Source of the DNA: UBA5109 sp965661005
GTDB taxonomy: Bacteria > Pseudomonadota > Gammaproteobacteria > Pseudomonadales > Pseudohongiellaceae
Assembly: GCA_965661005.1 (NCBI GenBank)
Contig: CBFICB010000004.1
Span: 124,001-188,000, forward strand
Length of the DNA stretch: 64,000 nucleotides
Direction of reading: 5' to 3'
Notes under the pieces: generated by a model
Told to the model about the DNA's origin: nothing
What the model saw: the letters and a program-made list of their open reading frames with translations, nothing else
The model's database searches: none
Position numbers and translations under genes: made by a program
In this document: positions 16,179 to 25,605 of the stretch, in pieces
Position numbering within the stretch: position 1 is the first letter of the stretch
How the letters are laid out: every line of letters begins with the position of its first letter

Positions 16179-18200
16179 TTGGATCGTTTTGAATTACATG
16201 CCCCTTACTCGCCTGCTGGTGATCAGCCGACAGCGATAAAGGAATTAGTAGAAGGTCTTGAAGATGGGCTGGCTGCACAAACCCTGCTGGGAGTAACTGG
16301 CTCTGGGAAAACCTACACAATAGCCAATGTCATCCATAAAACTCAGCGTCCTGCCTTAATAATGGCTCATAATAAGACCTTAGCAGCCCAACTATATGGA
16401 GAGTTAAAAGATTTTTTTCCCAAAAATGCCGTAGAATATTTCGTATCTTACTACGATTACTATCAACCTGAGGCCTATGTTCCGGCTTCTGATTCCTATA
16501 TTGAAAAAGATTCATCTGTAAATGAGCACATTGAGCAGATGCGGCTATCTGCTACCAAGTCTTTATTGGAAAAACGGGATGTCATCGTTGTCGCAACAGT
16601 TTCATCGATTTATGGTTTGGGTGATCCGACAACTTATCTGGATATGGTCCTGCATCTTAATGTTGGTGGGAAGCTGGATCAACGTGTTTTGCTTAAGCGT
16701 CTTTCCGAATTACAGTACACGCGCAATGAAATGGATTTACATAGAAGTTCTTACCGTGTTCGGGGGGATGTCATTGATATCTATCCGGCTGAATCTGACA
16801 GTCATGCGATTCGAATTGAACTTTTTGATGATGAAATTGAGAGTCTGGCTTATTTTGATCCGCTTACCGGTGAGGTTTTACAAAAAGTCTCGCGTCTTAC
16901 AGTTTTTCCCAAATCACATTACGTCACGCATCGCGAGCGCATGCTGGAGACTATTGAAAAGGTCAAAGTTGAACTGGATCATCGACTAAAGTATCTGGAA
17001 GAAAATAATTTTCTGGTTGAGGCTCAGCGGCTTAAGCAGCGCACTCAATTTGACCTTGAGATGATGGCACAACTGGGCTATTGCACTGGCGTTGAGAATT
17101 ACTCGCGTTACCTTTCCGGTAGAGAAGAAGGGCAGCCGCCTCCGACATTATTTGATTATTTGCCTAGCGATGCATTTGTGGTTGTTGATGAATCCCATGT
17201 CACTGTTCCTCAAATTGGCGCCATGTATAAGGGGGATCGCTCTCGCAAAGAGACCCTCGTACAGTATGGATTCAGATTGCCCTCAGCATTGGATAACAGG
17301 CCTTTGCGTTTTGCCGAATGGGAACAATTGGTTCCACAGCTTGTATTTGTCTCGGCAACACCCTCAACTTATGAAGAGGAACATGAAGGCCAGCGGGTTC
17401 ATCAAGTTGTAAGACCTACAGGTTTATTGGATCCGAAGCCAGAAGTAAGACCCGCCACTCATCAAGTGGATGATCTCTTGTCAGAAGTCAAAAAACGCGT
17501 TGCCATAAATGAGAGAGTGCTGGTAACGACTTTAACCAAGCGTATGGCTGAGGATCTAACCGATTATTTAGCCGATAACGCAGTGCGTGTTCGGTATTTG
17601 CATTCTGATGTAGATACAGTCGAGAGAGTAGAAATCATACGTGATCTGCGTTTGGGTGAATTTGATGTCTTGGTTGGTATTAACCTTTTGCGGGAAGGGC
17701 TGGATATCCCCGAAGTGTCTTTAGTGGCTATTCTGGATGCCGACAAAGAAGGTTTTTTGCGCTCTGAGCGATCTTTGATCCAAACAATGGGTCGCGCCGC
17801 CAGAAATATTAATGGCAGGGTGATTCTTTATGCCGATCGAGTTACAGACTCCATGCAGCGGGCAATAGATACAACAGTGGAACGGCGTCTTATCCAGCAG
17901 GAATATAATGAAAAACACGGCATAACCCCGGAGGGCATTAAAAAAAGTATAGCTGACATTATGGAAGGTGCCGGGCAAACCTTGGGTAAAGGCAAGCGTA
18001 GTTATACTAATTTGCGTGAAGTGGCTGAAGCCGAGAGTGATTATGATCTTTCTGTGGGAACAATGACTCCGGTGCAGATGGCCAAAGAAATTAAACGCCT
18101 GGAAGAACTTATGTACGAACATGCTCGAAATCTGGAATTTGAAGAAGCGGCAAAAGTTCGCGATCAAATTTCCAAAATTAATGATAAATTTATTGCTTAG
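16179..18200 (+). CDS. uvrB: Excinuclease ABC subunit B
   Basis: UvrB is the damage-verifying helicase-like subunit of nucleotide excision repair. It has 673 residues. Visible features are Walker A GVTGSGKT near 39-46, the beta-hairpin YYDYYQPEAY, DESH in the helicase core, QTMGRAARN (motif VI) and a C-terminal UVR domain (LEELMYEHARNLEFEEAAKVRD) that binds UvrC. The start is TTG 16179, giving a protein that begins LDRFELHAPYSPAGDQP as other UvrB proteins do after Met. No consensus LexA box was found upstream. Confidence 0.97.
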   Translation: MDRFELHAPYSPAGDQPTAIKELVEGLEDGLAAQTLLGVTGSGKTYTIANVIHKTQRPALIMAHNKTLAAQLYGELKDFFPKNAVEYFVSYYDYYQPEAYVPASDSYIEKDSSVNEHIEQMRLSATKSLLEKRDVIVVATVSSIYGLGDPTTYLDMVLHLNVGGKLDQRVLLKRLSELQYTRNEMDLHRSSYRVRGDVIDIYPAESDSHAIRIELFDDEIESLAYFDPLTGEVLQKVSRLTVFPKSHYVTHRERMLETIEKVKVELDHRLKYLEENNFLVEAQRLKQRTQFDLEMMAQLGYCTGVENYSRYLSGREEGQPPPTLFDYLPSDAFVVVDESHVTVPQIGAMYKGDRSRKETLVQYGFRLPSALDNRPLRFAEWEQLVPQLVFVSATPSTYEEEHEGQRVHQVVRPTGLLDPKPEVRPATHQVDDLLSEVKKRVAINERVLVTTLTKRMAEDLTDYLADNAVRVRYLHSDVDTVERVEIIRDLRLGEFDVLVGINLLREGLDIPEVSLVAILDADKEGFLRSERSLIQTMGRAARNINGRVILYADRVTDSMQRAIDTTVERRLIQQEYNEKHGITPEGIKKSIADIMEGAGQTLGKGKRSYTNLREVAEAESDYDLSVGTMTPVQMAKEIKRLEELMYEHARNLEFEEAAKVRDQISKINDKFIA

Positions 18201-18286
18201 ATAATTGCTGCATCATAGTTAGAGTTTGTGAATCAATATTCAGACTTCCTATTTTATTCAGAGCTTGCACCAACTCCTTAATTTCC

Positions 18287-18315
18287 TTGTGATTTTGCCC
18301 TAGTATCTCTATAAT
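18287..18315 (+). promoter_or_regulatory. Promoter of tRNA-Val
   Basis: TTGTGA (18287-18292), a 17-base spacer and a perfect TATAAT (18310-18315) precede a GC-rich discriminator (CGCCGC), as is usual for growth-controlled stable-RNA promoters. The tRNA begins about 77 bases after the predicted start. It may also read into thrS. Confidence 0.6.
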
Positions 18316-18398
18316 CGCCGCTCTTTTCTGAAAGCCTGCAAGCAGCGTATTTAAAGGGTTTTAGAAGGGCGAAAAGTGAAAGTGAAAGAGAAAGTAAC

Positions 18399-18475
<77 letters not shown>

Positions 18476-18552
18476 ATCCAAAAACGTTAAAAGTAAGTCG
18501 TGAATAGATTTAAAAAAGGGGAAAACAGAACAAGGGTTTCTGTTTCAAAAAA

Positions 18553-20466
18553 ATGTTAACTATTACATTACCAGATGGCAGCAAGCGCGAATTTGATAAG
18601 CAAGTGACTGTGTATGGTCTCGCCGAATCAATTGGGCCAGGTTTAGCTAAAGCCGCTATTGCCGGTAAAGTTGATGGTCAGCTCGTCGATACTTCATTTG
18701 AAATTGAACAGGATGCCGAAGTCGCTATTGTCACTTCCCGTGATCCAGAGGGTCTGGAAGTTATCCGCCATTCCTGCGCTCACCTAATGGCTAATGCAGT
18801 AGAAAACTTATTTCCTTCAGCTCAGGTGACTATCGGTCCGGTGATAGAAAATGGTTTTTACTATGACTTCGCTTTTGAAAGACCGTTTACGCCAGAAGAT
18901 CTGGAAGCCATAGAAAAAGAAATGCTTAGACTCAGCAAGGAAAATGTCTCAGTTAAACGAAGCATGATGAACCGGGATGAAGCGGTTGCGATGTTTAAGA
19001 AAATGGGCGAGGAATTTAAAGTTCAGATTATTGAAAGTATTCCAGAGGCTGACGGTCTGTCATTTTATGAGCAGGGAGAATTCATTGACCTGTGTCGAGG
19101 TCCACATGTTCCCAGCACAGGTCATATCAAAGCTTTCAAATTGATGTCTGTTGCTGGAGCCTATTGGCGAGGGGACTCCAATAATGAAATGCTTCAGCGT
19201 ATTTATGGCACGGCCTGGACTGATAAAAAAGAATTAAAAAACTATTTACATTTGCTGGAAGAAGCCGAACGTCGTGATCATCGAAAAATTGGCAAAAAAC
19301 TGGATCTTTTCCATTTTCAGGAAGAAGCGCCAGGTATGGTATTTTGGCATCCGCAAGGCTGGAGAATTTATCAGCTGGTAAAAAGTTATATGCAAAACCT
19401 GTTTGAACAAAATGGTTATCAGGAAATTAACACGCCGCAATTAGTTGATTACAGTCTCTGGGATAAATCCGGACATTCAGCCAAGTTTTCTGAGCAAATG
19501 TTTAGTGTTGAATCAGAAAATCGTATGTATGCCATTAAGCCTATGAACTGTCCCTGTCATATTCAGGTTTTCAACCAAGGCTTAAAATCCTATCGTGACT
19601 TGCCTTTACGCTTGGCAGAGTTTGGTTCATGCCACCGTTATGAGCCATCGGGTAGTATGCATGGTTTGATGCGCGTTAGATCATTTACACAGGATGACGC
19701 TCATATTTTTTGCACGGAAGACCAGATACAGGATGAAGTATCGGTATTTATTGATTTGGTTTATCAGGTCTATCAGGATTTTGGTTTTGATGAAATTATA
19801 TTGAGACTGTCAACCCGGCCAGAACAGCGTGTGGGCTCTGATGAAGTCTGGGACCAATCAGAAGCTGCGTTAAAAGAAGCCTTGGACAAAACCGGCAGGG
19901 AATGGCAACTCTTGCCTGGTGAAGGTGCTTTTTATGGTCCTAAAATTGAGTTCGCCCTGAAAGATTGTATGGGGCGAGAACAGCAGTGCGGTACTATTCA
20001 GGTTGATTTTTCCATGCCAGGGCGACTAGGTGCTCAATATGTTGCTGAAGATAACAGCCGCCATACACCCGTCATGTTACATAGGGCAATTTTTGGTTCG
20101 TTTGAGCGTTTTATCGGGATTTTAATCGAGCATTATGAAGGCGCTTTTCCTGCTTGGTTGGCACCAATTCAGGCCGTGGTTTTGAATATAACCGATAAAC
20201 AAGCCGAATATTGCGAAAATATTGTAGATTCCCTTAAAAATAAAGGGTTTAGAGTCGAAAGTGACTTGAGAAATGAGAAGGTCGGGTTTAAAATCCGCGA
20301 GCACACAGTACAACGAATACCCTACCTGCTTGTAGCCGGTGACAAAGAAGTTGCCGCTAATACTGTTTCGGTCAGAGATCGAAGTGGTAAAGATCTGGGA
20401 GTCATGGAAATTGACCAGTTCGAAGCGCTACTACAGCAGGATATTGACAATTATAGTCGTGCTTAA
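18553..20466 (+). CDS. thrS: Threonyl-tRNA synthetase
   Basis: ThrS charges tRNA-Thr and edits mis-acylated Ser. The 637-residue protein has the full bacterial layout: an N-terminal TGS domain (1-61), an editing domain with the HSCAHLMANAV zinc/substrate motif near 72 and SxxxHxCRGPHV-like DLCRGPHVPSTG, and a class II catalytic core (MNCPCHIQVF, FGSCHRYEPSGSMHGLMRVR, ILIEHYEGAFPAWLAP). The C-terminal anticodon-binding domain follows. It heads the thrS-infC-rpmI-rplT-pheST-ihfA block found across gammaproteobacteria. Confidence 0.98.
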   Translation: MLTITLPDGSKREFDKQVTVYGLAESIGPGLAKAAIAGKVDGQLVDTSFEIEQDAEVAIVTSRDPEGLEVIRHSCAHLMANAVENLFPSAQVTIGPVIENGFYYDFAFERPFTPEDLEAIEKEMLRLSKENVSVKRSMMNRDEAVAMFKKMGEEFKVQIIESIPEADGLSFYEQGEFIDLCRGPHVPSTGHIKAFKLMSVAGAYWRGDSNNEMLQRIYGTAWTDKKELKNYLHLLEEAERRDHRKIGKKLDLFHFQEEAPGMVFWHPQGWRIYQLVKSYMQNLFEQNGYQEINTPQLVDYSLWDKSGHSAKFSEQMFSVESENRMYAIKPMNCPCHIQVFNQGLKSYRDLPLRLAEFGSCHRYEPSGSMHGLMRVRSFTQDDAHIFCTEDQIQDEVSVFIDLVYQVYQDFGFDEIILRLSTRPEQRVGSDEVWDQSEAALKEALDKTGREWQLLPGEGAFYGPKIEFALKDCMGREQQCGTIQVDFSMPGRLGAQYVAEDNSRHTPVMLHRAIFGSFERFIGILIEHYEGAFPAWLAPIQAVVLNITDKQAEYCENIVDSLKNKGFRVESDLRNEKVGFKIREHTVQRIPYLLVAGDKEVAANTVSVRDRSGKDLGVMEIDQFEALLQQDIDNYSRA

Positions 20467-20517
20467 ATAAACAGGGTTGAGCGGTACTAAAGATTAACTT
20501 ATACGGAGAAATATATT

Positions 20518-21054
20518 ATTAAGCGTGACAATGCCAAAAGCAAAAAGGCCATAATCAATGATGACATTGAGGCAGAACAAGTTAGATTGATTCTTGCCGA
20601 TAGTTCCCAGAAGGGGATAGTCAGTCTGGATGAAGCAAAACAGGAAGCTGCTGCGGCCAAACTGGATTTAGTACTAATTTCTCCTGATGCTGAACCACCC
20701 GTTTGCAAAATTATGGACTATGGCAAACATGTTTTTGAACTAAAAAAGCAGAATGCTGCTAATCGAAAAAAACAAAAAGTCATTCACGTTAAAGAAATCA
20801 AATTTAGACCAGGGACGGAAGAAGGAGATTATCAGGTAAAACTACGCAACCTGATACGTTTCCTCAACGACGGAGACAGAGCAAAAGTCACGGTACGATT
20901 TCGTGGCCGCGAGCTGGCTCATCAACATATCGGAATGGAGCTGATTCAGAGATTGAAAGCTGATCTTGTTGAACACGGCACCGTCGACCAGGAGCCTAAA
21001 ATGGAAGGTCGACAGTTAACCATGGTGTTAACACCGGTAAAGAAAAAGCTGTAA
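20518..21054 (+). CDS. infC: Translation initiation factor IF-3 (ATT start)
   Basis: IF-3 binds 30S subunits, prevents premature 50S joining and checks initiator codons. The gene begins at ATT 20518 (IKRDNAKSKKAIINDD), 178 codons, with GGAG about 10 bases upstream. An ATT at 20515 is also in frame. A non-standard AUU start is a known infC feature that lets IF-3 repress itself by rejecting its own start codon. Reading only from the next ATG or TTG loses the conserved N-terminus. Motifs include EPPVCKIMDYGK and HVKEIKFRPGTEEGDY. It lies 51 bases after thrS. Confidence 0.95.
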   Translation: MKRDNAKSKKAIINDDIEAEQVRLILADSSQKGIVSLDEAKQEAAAAKLDLVLISPDAEPPVCKIMDYGKHVFELKKQNAANRKKQKVIHVKEIKFRPGTEEGDYQVKLRNLIRFLNDGDRAKVTVRFRGRELAHQHIGMELIQRLKADLVEHGTVDQEPKMEGRQLTMVLTPVKKKL

Positions 21055-21122
21055 GAGTTTCCCCTTTTTTCTTCGTGAAACCCGAAGACCTTGGGAGGAA
21101 ATGCTTTTACTTAATTTAAACG

Positions 21123-21157
21123 TAAGGAAGCCAAACAAAATAAAACGGCTTACCTTA
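21123..21157 (+). promoter_or_regulatory. Leader hairpin upstream of rpmI
   Basis: TAAGGAAGCC (21123-21132) pairs with GGCTTACCTTA (21147-21157) with one bulged A, just 16 bases before the rpmI start. In E. coli L20 represses rpmI-rplT through structured RNA in this region. A matching role is inference. Confidence 0.45.
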
Positions 21158-21173
21158 AATGCGGAGTACGACA

Positions 21174-21368
21174 ATGCCTAAACAGAAAGTACACAGTGGT
21201 GCTGCAAAGCGCTTCAAAAAGACCGGGTCCGGCCTTAAGCGCAAAAGCGCCTACAAAAGCCATATCCTCACCAAAATGACGACCAAACGTAAGCGTCAAT
21301 TACGGGGCACTTCTGAGGTTCATCCTTCAGATATGTCTAATGTAAAACGCATGCTGCGTCAAAACTAA
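21174..21368 (+). CDS. rpmI: 50S ribosomal protein L35
   Basis: L35 is a small basic 50S protein of 64 residues. It starts MPKQKVHSGAAKRFKKTGSG and ends DMSNVKRMLRQN, the full family length. ATG 21174 is preferred over an in-frame ATG 15 bases upstream because family members begin MPK and a GCGGAG Shine-Dalgarno lies at the right distance. It sits 14 bases before rplT. Confidence 0.97.
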   Translation: MPKQKVHSGAAKRFKKTGSGLKRKSAYKSHILTKMTTKRKRQLRGTSEVHPSDMSNVKRMLRQN

Positions 21369-21382
21369 GGGGGAGTTTACTA

Positions 21383-21739
21383 ATGGCAAGAGTTAAACGT
21401 GGTGTAGTAGCGAACCGTCGACATAAAAAAATTCTAAAGCAGGCTAAAGGTTATTACGGTGCTCGTAGTCGAGTATTCCGTGTAGCTAAACAGGCTGTTA
21501 TTAAAGCGGGGCAATATGCCTATCGTGATCGCAAGGTTAAGAAACGTGTTTTCCGTGCCTTATGGATTACCCGCATCAATGCACAGGCTCGTGTTAATGA
21601 TATTAGCTATAGCCGCCTGATTGCTGGCTTGAAGAAAGCTGAAATTGCAATTGACCGACGAGTATTGGCCGATTTAGCCGTTAATGATAAAGAAGCTTTT
21701 ACGGCAGTGGCACAAGAGGCAAAAGCGGCACTCGCTTAA
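21383..21739 (+). CDS. rplT: 50S ribosomal protein L20
   Basis: L20 is needed for early 50S assembly and, in E. coli, autogenously represses rpmI-rplT. The 118-residue protein starts MARVKRGVVANRRHKKILK, with the long basic N-terminal helix, and keeps GYYGARSRVFRVAKQAV and RDRKVKKRVFRALWI. A strong GGGGGAG ribosome-binding site precedes the ATG. It is followed 29 bases later by pheS, with no terminator in between. Confidence 0.98.
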   Translation: MARVKRGVVANRRHKKILKQAKGYYGARSRVFRVAKQAVIKAGQYAYRDRKVKKRVFRALWITRINAQARVNDISYSRLIAGLKKAEIAIDRRVLADLAVNDKEAFTAVAQEAKAALA

Positions 21740-21768
21740 TCATTAGCCAGACGAGACCTGGATCAGGT

Positions 21769-22785
21769 ATGGACAATCTGGAAACCCTAACAAGCTCAGC
21801 ACTGCAGGCTATTGAAGAAGCCGGTAATGCGGCTGAGCTTGATAGTCTGCGGGTGCAGTACTTGGGCAAGAAGGGCAGTTTAACTGAGCAGCTAAAAACG
21901 CTGGGGAAATTGCCTGCCGAGGACAGACCAGCTGCTGGAGCAGCAATTAACCAGTGTAAACAGCAAGTTCAGGATGCTATCAATCTGCGCAAGCAAGCTA
22001 TTGATAGTGCAGCGACATCTGAGTTACTGCAACGTGAAGCAATAGATGTCACTTTGCCTGGCAGGCATCAGCAAGCCGGAGCATTACACCCTGTCACCAG
22101 AACTATTGAACGCATAGAAGATATTTTTTCTGCGGCTGGTTTTGATACGGTTGAAGGTCCCGAGATCGAGGACGATTATCATAACTTTGAAGCGCTTAAT
22201 ATCCCGGATCACCATCCAGCGCGTGCTATGCATGACACCTTCTATTTCGATGCCAGTACTTTATTAAGAACCCATACCTCAACTGTTCAAGTAAGGACAA
22301 TGGAAAATGGAGAAGCGCCATTTCGAATTATTTGTCCAGGTCGGGTTTACCGCTGTGATTCTGACTTGACCCATACGCCTATGTTTCATCAGGTGGAAGG
22401 CCTTTTAATTGATGAGAATGTCAGCTTCGCTGATTTGAAAGGTATTATCGAAGACTTTCTTAAAGTGTTTTTTGAAGCCGATCTTTCAGTACGCTTTCGA
22501 CCTTCCTATTTCCCCTTCACTGAGCCATCCGCGGAAGTTGATGTGCAATGTGTGAATTGTGGAGGAGAGGGTTGCCGAGTCTGCAGCCATACTGGCTGGC
22601 TGGAAATTCTTGGCTGTGGCATGGTGCATCCTAGAGTATTGGAGATGTCTGGGGTTGATTCGGAAAAATTCTCTGGTTATGCCTTTGGCATGGGCGTGGA
22701 TCGCTTGGCAATGCTACGTTATCAGATTAAAGATCTGCGTTTGTTATTTGAAAATGACCTGCGCTTTCTGCAGCAGTTTTCATAG
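21769..22785 (+). CDS. pheS: Phenylalanyl-tRNA synthetase alpha chain
   Basis: PheS forms the alpha2-beta2 synthetase with PheT and carries the aminoacylation site. It is 338 residues. An N-terminal coiled-coil (about 1-85) is followed by the class II core with FEALNIPDHHPARAMHDTFY, motif 2 FRIICPGRVYRCD and motif 3 GFAFGMG-like YAFGMGVDRLAML. The spacing to pheT is 15 bases. No leader peptide or attenuator is visible in the 29-base gap upstream, unlike E. coli pheST. Confidence 0.98.
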   Translation: MDNLETLTSSALQAIEEAGNAAELDSLRVQYLGKKGSLTEQLKTLGKLPAEDRPAAGAAINQCKQQVQDAINLRKQAIDSAATSELLQREAIDVTLPGRHQQAGALHPVTRTIERIEDIFSAAGFDTVEGPEIEDDYHNFEALNIPDHHPARAMHDTFYFDASTLLRTHTSTVQVRTMENGEAPFRIICPGRVYRCDSDLTHTPMFHQVEGLLIDENVSFADLKGIIEDFLKVFFEADLSVRFRPSYFPFTEPSAEVDVQCVNCGGEGCRVCSHTGWLEILGCGMVHPRVLEMSGVDSEKFSGYAFGMGVDRLAMLRYQIKDLRLLFENDLRFLQQFS

Positions 22786-22800
22786 GAGCAGGCCCCAACG

Positions 22801-25218
22801 ATGAAATTCAGCGAAATCTGGTTGCGTGAATGGGTAAACCCGAAAATTTCTACCGAGGAATTAGTGGCTCAATTAACTATGGCAGGTTTGGAAGTTGACG
22901 CTGTGGAGCCTGCAGCAAATCAATTCAACGGCGTTGTTGTTGGTGAAGTTCTCAGTGTTGAAAAGCACCCTGATGCCGACAAACTTAATATTTGCCAGGT
23001 TAACAATGGTAAGGAAAGCCTACAGGTAGTCTGTGGTGCCCCTAATGTGGCCAGTGGTCAAAAAGTTCCTTTTGCTTTAGTCGGTGCTCAACTGGCTGAA
23101 GATTTCAAAATAAAACAAGCCAAATTACGTGGTGCTGAATCCAATGGCATGCTGTGTTCTGCTGAAGAACTTGGTTTGGCAGAAAAATCTGATGGCATTC
23201 TAGAACTCCCCACAGACGCGACAGTTGGTCAGGACATACGAGATTATCTGAAACTCGATGACACGCTGATTGATGTGGATTTAACACCGAACCGTGGTGA
23301 TTGCTTGAGTATTCAGGGTATCGCTCGTGAAGTAGCTGTACTCAATAAGCTTGAACTGGCAGCACCCGATTGCGGTGAAGTGCCAAGCAGCATTGATGAT
23401 GTTTTTCCGGTTGAGCTGCTGAGCCCGGAAGATTGTCCAAGGTATTTAGGGCGGGTAATTCGTAATGTTGATGTCAGTGCTGTCTCTCCTGTCTGGTTAC
23501 AGGAAAAACTACGACGCAGCGGCATAAGAAGTATTGATCCGGCGGTAGATGTCACTAATTATGTGATGCTGGAACTGGGTCAGCCCTTGCATGCCTTTGA
23601 TCTGGATGTTTTGCATCAAGGGATTCAAGTCAGAAGGGCCAAACAGGATGAAAAACTGGTGTTGCTAGATGGTCGAGAAGTTGAATTGAATGAAGAAACA
23701 TTAGTCATTGCCGATCATGAAAAAGCTCTGGCCATCGCCGGAGTCATGGGTGGAGAACATAGCGGTATTAATAGCGGCACTCAGCATATATTCCTGGAAA
23801 GCGCATTTTTTAACCCTCTAAGCATTGTGGGCAAGGCACGCACTTATGGTATGCATACTGATGCCTCTCATCGTTTTGAGCGTGGCGTTGATTATGACTT
23901 GCCCAAACTGGCGATTGAGCGCGCCACTAAATTATTGCTGGACATTGTCGGCGGAGAAGCGGGACCGGTTGTCGTGACTGATGCTGATTTGCCAGCCTCC
24001 CGAGAAGTAAGATTACGTGCAAGTAAGGTGCTCAGTTTGCTTGGTTTGGATATACCCGCCGCAGAAATTGAAGATATTCTCACTCGGCTGGGACTAGAGA
24101 TTGTCGATAGTGATAGTGGTAGCAAAGAGACTAAAGAGAGTAAGAAGAGCAATGAAAGCTGGTCGTTCAAAGTGCCCAGCTGGCGCTTTGATATAAGCAT
24201 AGAGGCTGATCTTATAGAAGAATTGGCGCGCATCTATGGCTACGATAACCTGCCAATTAGCAATGCCGCTTCGGGCGGTAAATTACGCTCTTCCAGCGAG
24301 AGCAAATTAGGCTTACGACAGCTTAAACGACGGCTTATTTCTCTGGGTTATCAAGAGGTTATCTCATATAGTTTCGTGGAACCGGAACTGGAAAACAAGC
24401 TTGCTTTGCCTAAGGTTCAGTCCATAAGCTTGTCTAATCCGATTTCCAGTGAAATGTCAGTTATGCGCCGAAACCTATGGCCCGGCTTATTACAAACTCT
24501 CAAGCATAATCAAAATCGACAGCAGGAAAGGGTGCGGTTATTTGAATCCGGCCTGGTGTTTTCGAAGACAGATGAGACAGGAGGGCAGATTAACCAAGAA
24601 GCCAGATTGGGTGGATTAATATGGGGTAATCAGGCACCGGAGCAATGGGGTGAACGAGCTCGTTCGAGTGATTTCTATGATATTAAAGGCGATGTAGAAA
24701 ATCTGCTTAGCATGACCAATGACGCTGGATCTTTCAGCTTTGAAGCCGCCAATCATCCTGCATTACAGCCTGGCCAGAGTGCCTGTGTTACCAGAAATGA
24801 CGAGGTTTTAGGCTGGTTAGGAGCCTTAAATCCTGAGATACAAAAAAACCTGGATATCCCCGGCAAAGTTTATTTGTTTGAGTTAGACATCAAAACATTA
24901 GAAAACGTGGCAATGGCCAAAGTCAGTGCTCTATCAAAATACCCATCGGTAAGGCGTGATATTGCATTGGTGCTTGAAAAAGAACATAACTATGCTGATA
25001 TAGAAGCGCTGATTCGACAGCAGGCGGGTGACTTTCTTGAGTCTTTAGTCTTGTTTGATGTCTATCAGGGAGAAAACCTGGGAGCCGATAAACAAAGCCT
25101 GGCTTTGGGCTTAACTTTCCAAAATCCTGAGCGCACCCTCAACGATGAAGAGATAAATGAGATAATTAATAAGTGTATCAAGGCACTAGAACAACAATTT
25201 AATGCAGAATTAAGGTGA
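22801..25218 (+). CDS. pheT: Phenylalanyl-tRNA synthetase beta chain
   Basis: PheT supplies tRNA binding and editing for PheRS. The 805-residue chain has the usual order: EMAP-like tRNA-binding domain (residues 40-150), B3/B4 editing domain, B5 domain, a catalytic-like fold, and a C-terminal FDX-ACB domain (about 710-805; LSKYPSVRRDIAL). A short Ser/Lys/Glu-rich stretch near residue 440 (SGSKETKESKKSNES) interrupts the B5 region and looks like a surface-loop expansion. It is coupled to pheS. Confidence 0.98.
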   Translation: MKFSEIWLREWVNPKISTEELVAQLTMAGLEVDAVEPAANQFNGVVVGEVLSVEKHPDADKLNICQVNNGKESLQVVCGAPNVASGQKVPFALVGAQLAEDFKIKQAKLRGAESNGMLCSAEELGLAEKSDGILELPTDATVGQDIRDYLKLDDTLIDVDLTPNRGDCLSIQGIAREVAVLNKLELAAPDCGEVPSSIDDVFPVELLSPEDCPRYLGRVIRNVDVSAVSPVWLQEKLRRSGIRSIDPAVDVTNYVMLELGQPLHAFDLDVLHQGIQVRRAKQDEKLVLLDGREVELNEETLVIADHEKALAIAGVMGGEHSGINSGTQHIFLESAFFNPLSIVGKARTYGMHTDASHRFERGVDYDLPKLAIERATKLLLDIVGGEAGPVVVTDADLPASREVRLRASKVLSLLGLDIPAAEIEDILTRLGLEIVDSDSGSKETKESKKSNESWSFKVPSWRFDISIEADLIEELARIYGYDNLPISNAASGGKLRSSSESKLGLRQLKRRLISLGYQEVISYSFVEPELENKLALPKVQSISLSNPISSEMSVMRRNLWPGLLQTLKHNQNRQQERVRLFESGLVFSKTDETGGQINQEARLGGLIWGNQAPEQWGERARSSDFYDIKGDVENLLSMTNDAGSFSFEAANHPALQPGQSACVTRNDEVLGWLGALNPEIQKNLDIPGKVYLFELDIKTLENVAMAKVSALSKYPSVRRDIALVLEKEHNYADIEALIRQQAGDFLESLVLFDVYQGENLGADKQSLALGLTFQNPERTLNDEEINEIINKCIKALEQQFNAELR

Positions 25219-25296
25219 TTTTCGTCTAAAGTTAGGCCATAATTGCCAACCCAAGTCGAAAAATAGTTAGAAAATACAAGTATTAAGGCAAGAACT

Positions 25297-25605
25297 ATGG
25301 GTACTGGAGCACTGACAAAAGCAGAAATGGCCGAACGTCTCTTTGACGAGATGGGCCTGAATAAGCGTGAAGCCAAAGAACTGGTGGAACAGTTTTTTGA
25401 AGAAGTCAGGCAGTCGCTTGAAAACAATGAACAAGTGAAACTATCTGGTTTTGGTAATTTTGATTTACGCGATAAACGCGAACGTCCGGGCAGGAACCCT
25501 AAAACCGGTGAAGAAATCCCCATTCAGGCACGCAGAGTGGTGACTTTCAGACCAGGGCAGAAACTTAAATCAAGAGTAGAAGGCTATGCTGGAACCGAGT
25601 CATAA
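25297..25605 (+). CDS. ihfA: Integration host factor subunit alpha
   Basis: IHF-alpha is the partner of IhfB encoded at 12.4 kb. The 102-residue protein has the HU/IHF fold with QVKLSGFGNFDLRDK and the intercalating-proline arm RPGRNPKTGEEI. The pheST-ihfA order is widespread in gammaproteobacteria. In E. coli the gene is reached by pheST read-through. It overlaps the downstream MerR gene by 20 bases. Confidence 0.97.
   Translation: MGTGALTKAEMAERLFDEMGLNKREAKELVEQFFEEVRQSLENNEQVKLSGFGNFDLRDKRERPGRNPKTGEEIPIQARRVVTFRPGQKLKSRVEGYAGTES

Noticed and set aside
18201..18380. 57-codon leftward frame after uvrB ending ...LTMMQQLSKQ
   Set aside because: It reads like protein but has no ATG, GTG or TTG near its beginning, and the tRNA-Val promoter overlaps it. 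At most a gene remnant.
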